Assembly (NCBI GenBank): GCA_015501595.1
Contig: JADNRX010000336.1
Location: 1-59,098, forward strand
DNA: 59,098 nt
Direction of reading: 5' to 3'
Origin: Hymenopellis radicata
Lineage: Eukaryota; Basidiomycota; Agaricomycetes; Agaricales; Physalacriaceae
Shown one piece after another: positions 34,292 to 45,467 of this stretch. Position 1 is the stretch's first letter, and each line of letters opens with the position of its first letter. The translations under genes were made by a program, and so were the position numbers. Under the pieces are notes generated by a model. That model saw nothing but the letters and a program-made list of their open reading frames with translations. It did not search any database and had not been told where the DNA came from.

Positions 34292-34968
34292 TCAAAGCAG
34301 ATATGCAAAGGATCTCACTAAGAAGATGGATATATAGCCGACGTAAGGAAGAAACCTTGGCGAAGGTCAGTGAATGACGAAAGTTGCAGGTAATCGATAA
34401 TCCCTCACCCTCGGACTGTTCCCACGACGTGCTTTCGCTCAAGCCAATGAACACCGTTATAGAGCTCAAAATCGTCAACCGGATTATTGTCGCCTTTGGT
34501 CAATATGAGTTGCTCAGGAGGCCTGCAAGTATCTCTCAGATGATACGAGAGCACAGAAGACAGAAGAATTCACGATTTCTGCGTGATATCATGTGTCTCG
34601 ATAATTCGATGTACGATTGGTATGTCTTGCCGCGAACCGACTTGATACACAATGATGTCTCCAGTTTCGTGCCGGCGCGATGCGAAGTTGGTTAAGAAGA
34701 GGATGTCGCCGCGATAGAAGGCTGGTTCCATTGATCCGCTGTGCACTCTGTTAGAATGGGAAGGACAACGATGAAGGACATACCTGAGGACGACGACGAG
34801 TGGCGATTCGCAGTTTACAAGGAGGCTTAGACCTTGATACACCATGAACGTCGATGCAATGGTGCTCGAGATACTCAACGCTTCGAGGAGGGCCTAATCC
34901 AATGGATCAGTCAGAGCAAGATGATATTTCGGATGAATTACCGCGCGTATCTTGGCGCTGAGGAACAT
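34292..34968 (-). CDS. SEC11: SEC11 signal peptidase catalytic subunit
   Basis: Catalytic subunit of the ER signal peptidase complex, cutting signal peptides from secretory proteins. ATG 34968 gives MFLSAKIRA, intron, [20 protein letters not shown] (membrane anchor). A second intron splices VVVL to [18 protein letters not shown], which carries the catalytic Ser. Next come [20 protein letters not shown] (catalytic His) and [16 protein letters not shown] (acidic residue), then [20 protein letters not shown]. The last exon ends [16 protein letters not shown] and TGA 34292-34294. Homologues usually run about 15-20 residues further with a second hydrophobic segment, so the C-terminus looks short. 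All catalytic residues are present. Confidence 0.88.
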
Positions 34969-35101
34969 ATTGCAGGAAGGCTATCGCCAGCGCTAGCGTT
35001 ATCGCCTGTCCTCAGTTGATATAGATATTGAACACGTCGATGCAGTGTTCGACGCGTGGCGCCACGTACGCTCAGATTGTAGTCCATCGGTGTTCGAGTC
35101 A

Positions 35102-35168
35102 ATTAAGAGATGGATGGTAGATTTCGCATAGCAGTTCTATAGATGTGTCCATCAGGTGGTGACATACG
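35102..35168. repeat. Direct repeat, copy 1
   Basis: About 62 bases (AGAGATGGATGGTAGATTTC, then GCATAGCAGTTCTA, GATGTGTCCATCAGGTGG) nearly identical to 35929-35990. Confidence 0.85.
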
Positions 35169-35452
35169 TGAGGTAGATATGACGATACCAGCTTTCTGTT
35201 GGTTTCCGAGAGTCCTGCGCCGCTTATACGGAAGGTGATACTGTTCATTTTCTCGTGATCGTTTGTTCGAGTTGTTCCTCAACAGAGGAAGCCGTTTCAG
35301 AGCATCATGCGTGGCTGCTAGATGCAAACCGGTGAGAAGCCTCCCAAATGGCGGGGTCTTGCTAGTCACCAGGTCGACAAGTTCGCACAGCGTTGGCCCA
35401 TGTCTGGAAATAATCATCAATGATCGAATCTAAACAACGTACCCGCTGAACA
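35165..35452 (-). pseudogene. Fragment of the kinase-like gene at 54-56 kb
   Basis: On the minus strand it repeats about 55040-55400 of the plus strand at roughly 90% identity. The translation LVDLVTSKTPPFGRLLTGLH, HDALKRLPLLRNNSNKRSRE and EQYHLPYKRRRTL matches the source almost residue for residue. About 110 bases present in the source (between AACGCTGTG and CGAACTTGTCGACC-type sequence) are missing here. It is a partial, internally deleted copy with no start and no kinase domain. Confidence 0.88.
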
Positions 35453-35461
35453 TAGAACCAG

Positions 35462-35605
35462 ACACAATGCGCGCAAATCTTGGCGACCATGCGCACATAT
35501 CGTGGTGAATATGCGCGCATATTCTGGTGAGGATGCGCGCCTCATATCTGGTGATGATTGCGCACATCTTGGTGTATTCCGGCCACAATGCGAGTATATC
35601 CCAGT
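35462..35605. repeat. Minisatellite of about 23-base units
   Basis: Five imperfect units around ATGCGCGCATATTCTGGTGA: TGCGCGCAAATCTTGGCGACC, then TGCGCACATATCGTGGTGAA, TGCGCGCATATTCTGGTGAG, TGCGCGCCTCATATCTGGTG and TGCGCACATCTTGGTG. No coding sense. Confidence 0.7.
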
Positions 35606-35928
35606 CACAAGTCTCAGCCAACAGTGCAGGTAGAAATTTAAATGAGAACGCAGACCAGTCCTATACTGCAAAGATCGACGATGGGCGGTCCGGATAATAC
35701 GCGACTCAGTGAAATGATACGCAAAGGGTGTCCTAGCAGGAGTGGCCTGGCTACAATACGCGACAAAGAGTTAGTTGGTGAGGGCATATATGCCCGTATC
35801 TCAAGAGGAGCATGCGGGAATAGATGAACTTCTCTTAGTATACTGTACTCGGAAAGATTGGCGCGCAAAGAAGACGCGAACGGCGTGCCTGACCAGCGGT
35901 GCCTAATAATCAGACAATTTGAACAATT

Positions 35929-35990
35929 GAGAGATGGATGGTAGATTTCGCATAGCAGTTCTAGAGATGTGTCCATCAGGTGGGGACATC
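35929..35990. repeat. Direct repeat, copy 2
   Basis: Second copy of the 35102-35168 repeat, same orientation, 0.8 kb away. Confidence 0.85.
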
Positions 35991-36289
35991 CAGCATCCCT
36001 AGGACAATTTTGAAGAGGCCACAGCGGCGAGGCATAATGGCAATGAACGTTTAGCAAGGCAAGAATGACGAGCAGGACGACGCAGGAAATAGACGTTGTC
36101 TCGGCTCCATCGCCGCCGCTGCTGACAACCCCTTTGGAACACAACGGCAAACTTTGCACCCACATTTCGCACCATCACCTTTGTAAAGGCGCTCACCAAG
36201 CATTCCATGTTCAAACTGGTCTGACAGAGCAATTCTGATATCCACTCGAAAGCCATGTCTGTTCAATAGTTGGCAGCTCATTCAATACA

Positions 36290-39218
36290 ATGACCGACCA
36301 ACCGACACCCACAGTACTTGCCAGGTCAAACAGCCCGTTTCACTGCTCGCCATTATTGACTCCGTGCTTGCAGAGAGGCAAAAAGTATTCATGCAGGATT
36401 GAAGGAGTCCCTGAAGAAGAAGGAGCCATTTGACAAGGACGTTGATTTCCAGCGAAAGAAGTGAGTTTTGGCCATCACGCTTATACATTTTCCTGCTCAA
36501 CAGCTAGGACAGCCTTCGTCGGCGGTATCTAACGCTTTTGCTGGTACACCCGTACGCGGACGAGTCTCACGATGCCGAGAACCATCTCTGGATGCAGACG
36601 TCCTATCTCTTCATTTCATCATACAAGCAGCGCATAACCGCCCTTGACCGCATCTTGTCCTCGCCCCAGCAGCAGAACGGTAATCATGGCCCAGTCGAGT
36701 ATCGTAAGCTCGTTCAGCGTTTCCGTCAATTCCTGGCCGAAGAGGACAAGTTCTGGACCAAACTCGTACTCCGCTTTCGCCGTTCGTTCGCGCTAGATGA
36801 AGCGCAGCCGGCCCTCGTCAAACTGGGCCTCGTACTCGACGGCGATTCCCCAGCTGAAGGACGGAACCACAATCAGTTCCCGCCCGAGACCGTATCAGTG
36901 GTCCCTTTGCCCGAACAGAGGGAGGGCCGATTAAACATTCTAAGCAAGGCGCTCGTTTGCTTGGGCGATATCGCACGTTATAGGGAGGTCTACAATGATG
37001 GAGGAGGCCGTTCAAGAATTGGACACGACGACGCCCCACGACGCGGTCGCGGCCGAAGAGGTGCCCCACCTGGAGGTCTTGACCTTGTTCGCCCGAGGAA
37101 CTACACAAAGGCCCGGAGCTGCTACGAGCAAGCTAAACTTCTCGTCGCAACCGACGGCAATCCCTCACACCAACTTGCTATTCTTGCATCATATGAGAAG
37201 GACCAGTTCATGTCCCTCGTTCACTACTACTTCGCGCTGTGTGTTAAGCAGCCTTACGAGACTGCGGCGGACAACATGGGCACAATTATGCACAAGGCTC
37301 TCGAGCAGTGGAAAGCCCGCTCAAAGGAGGACAATGTCGCCTCGGAACCGCCCATTGCTAAAATCCGCATCGACATCTTCAAGGATAAGATGGTAGTCCT
37401 CCATGGACTCTGGCGTCTCGGACTGCAAAAGTACGACCATTGTTTCCCTCATGCATCTTGACTGATTTTCATCTACAGGATGGACTCGTTGACCAAGAGA
37501 GAATCAAGCGCCATCTACCAAGAATTCAAGGCCCTTCTTTCTGAGCGTCACCTCCCCGAGGAATTCATTCCTCAAATTCTTGTCACCTCGCAAGGCGCTC
37601 TATATACACATCGCATGCTAAGTGCGCCTGTCAACAAGAAATCCAAGGACACATCCCCCACTCTCGATCCGTCCATTGTCGAGACGCGCATTCTCAACCA
37701 TCTCCTCTTACTTCATCGTGCCCTACTTGAAGTTGGCTTACAGGAAATCGGATCAGTTGATACGGTTGACATGGATCTGGCACAGCGTATCACAGCGCCC
37801 TTTCGCCGCACTTTAGGCGCTCTGCGTATGAGTATGAAGTGGCTGCGCGCTAACATCAAGTACCTGATTGAGCACACCAGCGAAGAGACCGTTGCGTTTT
37901 GGCGCGTGCTCACTGATTTTATCGAGATCCTCGGAAGCGCGTTTCCTGCCAATCAGTTACCAGAGTTGACATCGGCATTAGAGGAGGACAGGGAGATGGA
38001 AGGTTTCCTGCCTTTGAGAGGCTTGTTTGCTCGTCGACAGGGTACTGTCTCGGCTGTCGGGGAGCATCCGAATGTTGTGCATCTAATGCGCATTGGCGAT
38101 ATTCTCAAAGATGCTCAACTGGTGGCAGAATTCGAGGCAAGCAACATCCTTTGTATAAACAGTCTACTAACAAATCACCTCCAGAACTCTCCATTCAAGT
38201 TGTCCTTGCCTTTAGCCGACGCGTCCGGTGTTTTCCCTCACTGCAACCAAGTCCGAGATGACGAGACTATGACTGAGACTACCGACGATGTTGTCGCTGA
38301 AGCCTTTGGCCACTTGAATGAAGAGGACTTCGACGACGATGAAGAAGAGCAAGTTTTGTATCCTAGGTGAGTCCTTTATCTCCAGCCTAAATCGTGAGCT
38401 AACTTCCTTAGGGCATCTGCGTCCCCAATACCCCTTCCTTTGAAGCGGTCTCCCGTCATTCCCCTCACCCCCGTCAAGGTTAGCCCAGCCCGGCTCAGTC
38501 CCCGAAACTCAGTCCCATCGGGTTCCCCATATCCCCTGCGAAGAACAACCTCTCGCCGTCGCTTACCACACCGAAATCCATGACGGCCGCTCCAGCTACG
38601 ACAGCGCAGGATCTGCTCTTCTCCGATGTCCTCGTAGGTGGGAAGCGACCAACCTCACGCAGCGTCTCGGGAGAGCAGCATCGGTTTTTCCCCATCAAGA
38701 GTGAGGCCCGTTCGATATGGGCGACCGCCTCAGACGAGCCGGTGCAGATCAACGCCGGCCGCAACAACCACAGTCCGTATGTACACCCCCGAAGTTTTGG
38801 TATGGACGTGGACGCTGCCAGCTGGCCCCCGCAATTGTCGTCGCAGGCGTCCTCCATTCCGTCAACGCAGAACTCGCAAAGCCAGAGCTATATTCCCGGC
38901 TCGCTTCCGTCGGCACCCTTTGCTCTAGCGCCTCAGCCGATGGTTAGTCCACCGCCTATCGGTCCCGGGATGCGTGGCGGTGGTGGTTTGGGGTTGAATT
39001 TCCCTCCCAGTTCATCGCCGTTTATGGATAGATATCCACTTTCTCAGCATCCGCTTCCTCCTCAGGGACTATACTCCTCTGAGTATGGAGGACCGGAGGC
39101 GTACTATAGCTCGTCGAATGCTGCTGTTGGGATGCACACGCGCCACTTGTCCTTGCATGATCCGGGGCAGGCGTATAATGTCTCGCCGCTCCCGTCGATG
39201 TGGGGTCCTACAGGCTAG
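36290..39218 (+). CDS. EST1/SMG7-like protein (14-3-3-like TPR plus EST1 domain)
   Basis: Member of the EST1/SMG5-7 family, which bind phosphorylated Upf1 in nonsense-mediated decay or telomerase RNA. ATG 36290 gives MTDQPTPTVLAREAKSIHAG; in-phase introns then give KESLKKKEPFDKDVDFQRKN and LRRRYLTLLLVHPYADESHD. The 14-3-3-like helical region continues with AENHLWMQTSYLFISSYKQR, ALVCLGDIARYREVYND, YTKARSCYEQAKLLVATDGN and YYFALCVKQPYETA. The EST1 central domain (RRTLGALRMSMKWLRANIKY, FWRVLTDFIEILGSAFPANQ) follows. The Ser/Pro-rich tail ends SPLPSMWGPTG at 39218. A GC-AG intron (38134-38184, branch CTAAC) is likely. One frame change at 38470-38520 is unresolved (an unusual GTCATT-donor intron would fit). 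SMG7 rather than telomerase function is more likely but not proven. Confidence 0.85.
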
Positions 39219-40074
39219 TGGAGTGGAACGGTAGACAAAGCACGACACACATTGATATTGTTTCGATGATTATCGACTCGGGCGCCCGCAATACCGCTGC
39301 TGCTGGCCGGTGACATGCCTTCACACCGAGTGTTTTTCAACAAATCCACACATAGTACAACAGTGCGGGCTTTTTTCGAGAACGTTTTTTCTTTGGCATG
39401 CATATACCTACCTGTTTCTTTGTGGTGTAGCTTTTGATTCGGAAACCAACCTATGTGATATCAAGTTCCTTCGTTTGTATTTTAGTTTGAAACAGATGCC
39501 TTGTGGGACTCGAGTGCGAACATATAGTTTGTCATTCATTATATGTGGCCACACGTTGGACACTTCAGTGATGAAATGTTATGCACTGATAGCTATAGCA
39601 AACCTGAAGGAGCGCAGCGATGCATGGAATCTCCCTGGAAAGTGAGCCCAAACACAAACAATTGTTGGAGTCCGCGACTGCTCAGTGATAATGATTCGCG
39701 GTAACATGATACCTTGATCACACCTGAGGCCTGAGGGCTTCGTGATTTCCGTTTTCCGTTCGCACTAGGTTCGTTTGATGAACCGCAAAAGTTGCAATCA
39801 AAACCGTGATCGTGTAGAACTGAGGTGATATCTCATGTCTACACGGAAGACTCACTAATCATGGAGAAAGTTCTCAGACAAATCGAAAGATTTGCGCCAC
39901 ACTCCATCGGTCAGGCGTGATTGACCTCTCATGGAGTGGGCCCGTATGACTAAGTAGCATGATTTGGTGTGGGGTATGAGGACCCACGAATGAAGATGTC
40001 AACAATGTCGAGAAACTGCATTTCCAAGACGCACTGCATTCGCGAAGCTTGCGCGAAGCATACAATGAAAATGG
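39219..40074. other. Intergenic between convergent genes
   Basis: AT-rich 3' flank of the EST1-like gene and 3' flank of the KPWE gene. No supported coding region; ORF 39310-39645 is probably chance. Confidence 0.45.
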
Positions 40075-40637
40075 TTACGTAGTTGCATCGATCTTAACTG
40101 AAACATTATCTGTATTCTCCCCGACAGAGGCCGGCTCTCTCGTTTCCCATGGTTTCTTTCTGACAGATGCTGTCGACTGGCTCGGTGGATCGTCCTGATA
40201 CTCGTCAACGCCAGTTGCATACAGTTCAACGGGGGACGACCCACATTCAGCTCCCCCGATATCGGCTTGTTGTTCGGTATCTCGTCGACCCTCCCAGACT
40301 CGATGAGAGCCTGTAATTGGGCGAACGTCAGCGTGTGAGGTTCCGAGGCCGCATCCGACGCGGGCAGATCACCCGAGGTCAGCGTCCCACCGGTGATACT
40401 GATGACATTTAGGATAGAGCGCGACTATAGGGCATAACAAAGCAGTACCGGTTGAAATAATATAGTTTCGCGTTAGTCAGGACGTCGGGGGCAGGATTGG
40501 ACGCGAGAATGTTAGCTAGGCCTTGCTTCAAGATGTCCAATCAAAGCTGAAGCAGAGTAGGGCAAGCAGGTTCCAACCTGAAAGTCCTGGTCAGAGTCAA
40601 AGTCGTATTTGAGGAATTCCTCGACGGAGGTCTGCAT
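40075..40637 (-). CDS. KPWE-motif protein, Pex39-like candidate
   Basis: From ATG 40637: MQTSVEEFLKYDFDSDQDFQ (an in-frame ATG at 40700 is possible but this start has the better N-terminus). Splicing yields QGLANILASNPAPDVLTNAK and LYYFNR, then ITGGTLTSGDLPASDAASEP. The conserved stretch TLTFAQLQALIESGRVDEIP, NNKPISGELN follows. A 44-nt intron that keeps phase leads to YQDDPPSQSTASVRKKPWET, so the protein carries the RKKPWE motif. Without that intron a one-base shift in a C5 run would be needed. The KPWE motif is known in small fungal and animal proteins including the recently described peroxin Pex39, which helps Pex7-dependent import; assignment here rests on the motif only. It is head-to-head with the ArfGAP gene (133 bases). 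Confidence 0.65.
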
Positions 40638-40770
40638 TGTTGTTGTCGGAGAATAAGTCAGAGATGTGACGTAGGGGCAGTACGGGGTAATGGCTGACAT
40701 GGTCCCACCTTCTTTAAGTCGCACCTCCATCTCTCGGTCTTTCTTGCTTCTCTCCCTTGGCGACCCACGA

Positions 40771-42256
40771 TGACATCCAAGATAACCAGCGAGCGCAGCC
40801 AGAAACTGGTCCAGGAGCTAGCTCTCCAACCAGGGAACGGTAAGCGATCCCGCGACAGGAGAGACCGCGTCGGTTGAGCACTATTTTTGAAGACATATGC
40901 GCCGACTGCAAGGCCAAGAACCCACGCTGGGCGTCGCACAGCTTGGGGATATTCCTCTGGTATGTTTTTGGCTTTCCCCGTCTCTTCCGGGGGGCTCATG
41001 AGGACCCTTCTATTCCAGCGTGCATTGTGCTAGCATTCACCGGAAGATCGGCACGCACATCACCAAAGTGTGCGTCTAATGTTCTCTAGGCATAGATCTT
41101 GTTCTCATTCTTCCCTTAGTAAGAGTATTACTATGGATTTATGGACAAAAGACCAAGCAGAGGTTCGTTCTAGCAGAATAGTAATCCTAAATGTCACTCA
41201 CCCGCGACCCAGAACATGAAGAATATCGGAAACGTAAAGTCAAATGCGATCTATAACCCCAACGAACTCAGACATCCTCCACCGCCGCCCTTGATGGACG
41301 CGACGCGAGACACAGACCTCGAGCAGTACATTCGCTGTAAGCGCATACCAGTTCCTATCGCCTTCCCAGCTTCTCATTCCCGCTTAGCAAAGTACGAATA
41401 CAAGCGCTTCTTTGACAAGGCCGCTTTGGTCGCATCCAAGCTCGGTCCTTCGCGCTCCGCTACATCAATATCACCCCGCCCGCAAACCACGCCACTCGAG
41501 AAGCAAGCTCCTGCGGCCCCGTCGCGTCCGTCCACCGCCGCTCTTCCCCAACAGTCACGTTCGGCATCGCAACCTGCACCTCAGCCAGTCGTGGCAATAC
41601 AGCCGAGGCCCAGCATGCAGATGCAGCCGCCGCCGCAACCTCAGCAGCAGCAACAACCCCAGAACGGAGTGTGGGCGGACCTTGTTCAACTACAAACGTC
41701 TGCCAGCGGTCCTTCGCTTCCTCTCCAATACCAGCAGCCCTCGATGAGCATGTCTCCGTCTCTTCCCATCCTGAACACCCAGTTTCAGCCCCAGCAACCG
41801 ATGATGATGATGAATGCGACTGGCTTTGGGCAGTCGCCTTATAATCCCTTCCTTCAGCAGCAACAACAATTTCAGCAGCCTCAACAACAGCAGCAGTTCC
41901 AGCAGCCCCAACAACAGTACTTTTCTAACCAGGTACAGGTACAGTCGCCGATCGCGCAGCCTGCCTTCATGTTTTCTTCGCAACCCCAGATGCAGTATTC
42001 TACAACCCCGCAGATGGGCTCGATGATGTCGACGACGCCACAAATGATGTCGGGTACGACTCAGATGATGTCGTCGACGCCTCAGATGCATATGACGCCT
42101 TCGCCGAGTCTCAATTTCATGCCCCAGCAGCAGCAGCAGCCACAACAACAACAGCAATACGCGCTACCGCCGATGGGCGGCGGGGCGTGGCCGCAGCCGA
42201 TGTATCAGCAGCCACAGATGCCCATGATGCAGCAGGGGCAGTGGAGTGCCATGTAG
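40771..42256 (+). CDS. ArfGAP-domain protein with Gln-rich tail (SMAP/Age2-like)
   Basis: GTPase-activating protein for ARF GTPases in vesicle traffic. ATG 40771 gives MTSKITSERSQKLVQELALQ; splicing yields the zinc finger CADCKAKNPRWASHSLGIFL and CVHCASIHRKIGTHITK, i.e. CX2C-X16-CX2C with the catalytic Arg in HRKIGTH. Then KSITMDLWTKDQAE, MKNIGNVKSNAIYNP and KYEYKRFFDKAAL complete the domain. The C-terminal 270 residues are low-complexity: Ser/Pro, poly-Gln, and repeated PQM and MM motifs. This domain order and the Gln-rich tail fit the Gts1/Age2/SMAP type. All exon phases agree. Confidence 0.9.
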
Positions 42257-42710
42257 ACGGACGTTCGTGGACATGGTAGCCTTGAAATGGATTATGGATC
42301 TTTTAATGGTTTACGTTTTAATTCCTTTCTTTCTTTTCATGTGGAATGGAATACTTACATGTACATATCGCTCGCTGTCTTTCATGCTACTACTTACTTA
42401 TATCCCCTCCTCTCGTTTGGACTCCTGTAAAATTCTCAGATAAATCATACCTGCTTTGCTATGCCTGTACTTTGACTACTTAATCTCAGCGCGTTGAAAG
42501 CAATGTTTCTTGTGCGAATAACCATGGCTGGAGCTCACGAGCACGTGACAGTGAGCAGTATGTTCCAAAAAGGAAACTTGCAACTTGAACCAGAACTTCG
42601 ATCATCTCCGGTCGTGACTATACCTATCCGTTTGCCAGTCAAACCGTCGGCGATACCATTTCTCAATTATCGGGCATTCGCCTTTTCTCAGCCCTTATTA
42701 ACGCGAAGAA
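42257..42710. other. Intergenic, promoter of the VEFS-box gene
   Basis: No recognised coding motif. The ORF that begins at 42494 runs into the first exon of the gene below in another frame and is probably spurious. Confidence 0.4.
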
Positions 42711-44950
42711 ATGGACCGGAACATGGACTACTCGACAAGTATATCTGCGCGCCGGCCGTCATCAAACCAAAATGGCGCGTATCAGTCACCACAGAGGAAA
42801 CGGCACACCGTAATGTCGCGAAAAATTGGCCAGTAATCACGGACCACCAACGCCTTCTGGTTCCCGTAATATTCGCAGTGTTAGTGCCGCCATTGTTCCG
42901 AGCCGAAGGAGAGTGGTCAGTGATGAAGATTCCAGTCCACTTGTATACTGTTTACTTTTATTACAGACTGTACCAGAGCCCTTGTCAGTGCGACGTGTAG
43001 TCAAGTCATACAGGAAGGCTGCTGGTCCCTCCAGCGTAGGGAGCCGGATGCAGGCTTCCAACGCGACACGATCCGCGCCCCAAGAATGTCCGTCATACAA
43101 CTGGCTCCATCTAGTAATGACGAAACGCCCCCTACTCCGTTTATCGAGCGCCGTTTGCTAAGATCACGGTAAGTCCAGTCCTCGACCCATGATTTGATCA
43201 TCTGAGTCGCGGCTCAGAAAATGTGCACGAAAATCCAAACCGACTGCCCTAACACTAGATGAATCTTCGTCTGACGACTCCGACTCTGACTCTGTGTCTG
43301 TAATCAGCGATGACCGTCCTGCGTCTCCCCAAACGTGGACGACGACGAAATACAGATCATATCCACTCCCAACATCCCTCCTCATGAGCTGGCGAAGGTC
43401 CTGCAGTACCTTAGACCGGTCTCTCGACTGCCGTTTCTGAGACGTAATCTCCGGACTGGGTTCTACCTCGCTTGTAAAAGGACTGGCATCAAGACTGATA
43501 TGCCCGAGTCGCTTGCGCCGGAAGTCGATATTTTATTTACGATCCGTACCTCTGACCCCGATATTTCTCACTCTACAAAGATGCGCGGTTGGCACTGCCC
43601 GCTCTGCAATCAGCACAATGCCTTCATGACGCAGCAAATGTTGCTGATTCACCTGAAATGGGACCATTCCGAGTTTGAGGTCGAGTGTCATCAGGTGTTC
43701 AATTTCTTTGATCCGCCTGTAAGTGCTGTTCTTTCTTCGTGTTGAAAATGTTGGTCATTTTAGATCAGACAGACCGACTTCACTGGAAGCTGCATTTGAC
43801 TCTGCCACGGTTTGTGTTGCTGCTGTCTTCGTTACTCGCTGAATAGACAATATCAGACCGGATATCACGCCTACCTCAGCCAATGTCGACGACGAACACA
43901 CGTCTTTATCTCGTCCCTCAGGTATCGGTGTGGCAGATGGAAGGCAACAAGCTGAGATCAACTTGTACGTGTACAGCGCCAAGCTGACACAAATCTCTGA
44001 GCATTGCGTCCAGGAATCTGGCAGTCCCCACCGCACTGGTAGAGGACGAGACAATGGTGGAAGAACCACTTGCATCCGAGCCACAAGACAGACACGAAAT
44101 AACAGAACTCCCGGACAACGGCGTTCATCCAGGACCGGCCGACGAAGGCACCGATAACGCTGAAGAATCATTTGTGGAACAGTCTCTTGTTGGGAAAGAA
44201 GCCATATCGAGGATGCAGACATGATGTGAGTCGACTCGTAGAGCTTCTAGCATGCTTAGTATGTCTAAAACCCTCAGTGCTGAAGTGCAAGCTGGGTTTC
44301 GTCTCTGCGCATTCGCTCGCCAGAGGATTCATCCTCATTCAAAGTACCGCATCAGTATGACTTTATGCGTCCGGCGATTAGGTATCCGTACCTTCCGTTT
44401 CGATCTTATGATGGGGGAAACGACATTTACTATTCGTGTCGTCGCCGTGGCCCGCGAATCTACGATCTTCTTGGCGCGCTGTCGATGGACAAGTTTGGCG
44501 TGCTTGCGTGGGAGGTCCTCGATCGCGAAGAGGAGATCTTTGAGCATGACAGTTATCGGACGAGCTGAAGGTGATGCATGCGCTGTGGGCGAGATGGATC
44601 AAGCTCAACCGGTAGGAGCCCTCAGCTGTCTAGTAGTCGGAATTCCAGACTGACGCTCGGATTGTACATAGGAATGTCTTCAATGAGGATAATGTTGGCG
44701 GAGTAGAGGCTTTCGTAGATGAGTACTGGCGGATGGTATATTATGCTGCTGGATATGCGGCTTTTAGGCTGTGGCTCTTAGTGGGTAGCACTTCCACGCC
44801 TACTGAGTACTTGGCCCTAACCTTGGCATTGGTAGATGATGCTTACTGGGGTATATATCGGGGATCGACGTGGTAGACATGCTTCGCCATTATAAAGAGA
44901 AGGTTGACGCTCATGTTCGGGATGCAGAACGTGCCGCGGTTGACATATAA
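42711..44950 (+). CDS. VEFS-box / Su(z)12-like zinc-finger protein
   Basis: Candidate Polycomb PRC2 subunit of Su(z)12 type (histone H3K27 methylation). Exon 1 from ATG 42711 reads MDRNMDYSTSISARRP. Intron phase then allows NHGPPTPSGSRNIRSVSAAI. Later exons give MSVIQLAPSSNDETPPTPFI and an acidic Ser-rich stretch, then IISTPNIPPHELAKVLQYLR. A C2H2-type finger is clear: WHCPLCNQHNAFMTQQMLLI, HLKWDHSEF. The C-terminal part has FMRPAIRYPYLPFR and the VEFS-box-like MHALWARWIKLNRNVFNEDN, AFVDEYWRMVYYAAGYAAFR. It ends VDMLRHYKEKVDAHVRDAER and TAA 44948-44950. The N-terminal exon model is the least certain part. Confidence 0.68.
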
Positions 44951-45009
44951 TAATTGTTGTAGGTTTAGTTGTAGGAATATGAAGGTTGCTTACTTGGCTG
45001 GCTGAGGGT

Positions 45010-45345
45010 AAGCGCCTCCGTTGCGACTACAGTACGCGCTCCAGACCGTGAAGCTCGATCGCATTCAAGATGAACTGTAAGTCGGTTTCTTGTTGTACAA
45101 GGCGGCGATCTCGTTAAAGGTCAGCGACTGTCCTTGGAGTGAATCGTTCAAGTCTGGGAACGATTTGGTGGTAAGAATGTATAGAAACGGGACGTCAATG
45201 CGGGAGAACTTGAACACAGATAGGAACCGGCAACATCCGAAAGAGCTGTAGCGCTAAACTTGGTATCTCCATCGTGAGCAACAACAAACTCTCCAGGCTT
45301 TTAGCATCGGATGACGGGAAGGGAATAAACTCCATGAAGTAGCCA
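45010..45345 (-). pseudogene. 3' fragment of an NmrA-like gene, degenerate
   Basis: Matches the C-terminal third of the gene at 45468-46553: FMEFIPFPSSDAK, then GEFVVAHDGDTKFSATALSD after a one-base slip in an A run. Then come SLTFNEIAALYNKKPTY and a stop that truncates the last helix region. It is a direct tandem copy with no 5' half, so it cannot encode an enzyme. It is useful as an internal ruler: here the EIAALYNKKP frame is intact while the neighbour has lost one base at the same site. Confidence 0.75.
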
Positions 45346-45467
45346 GCCTTCGTCATGCTCACTTTCAGTCAGAAACAGGCCTATATGCTTTGGCCCAATC
45401 TCGCCACGTACAGCATAATGCTGAAACTGGTGATAGTTATGAAAATTCTCACTTATAACATTTCCTT

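Larger units (their letters stand above)
34969..36289. other. Repeat-rich intergenic patch
   Basis: Holds the direct repeats, kinase-gene fragment and minisatellite listed below. The minus ORF at 35638-36165 runs across one repeat copy and has no motif. ORFs at 35999-36281 (minus) are open in two frames without recognised features. Confidence 0.5.

Noticed and set aside
35638..36165. Minus ORF of 175 codons
   Set aside because: It spans a repeat copy and unrelated flanks, with no motif and no homologous arrangement at the other repeat copy.
41690..42157. Minus ORF of 155 codons rich in Leu/Arg/His
   Set aside because: Antisense of the Gln-rich ArfGAP tail; composition follows from the CAG repeats.
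42711..42850. Apparent one-base frameshift in the first exon of the VEFS-box gene
   Set aside because: An intron starting at GTCATC after SISARRP and ending TTGGCCAG restores phase, so a frameshift is not needed.
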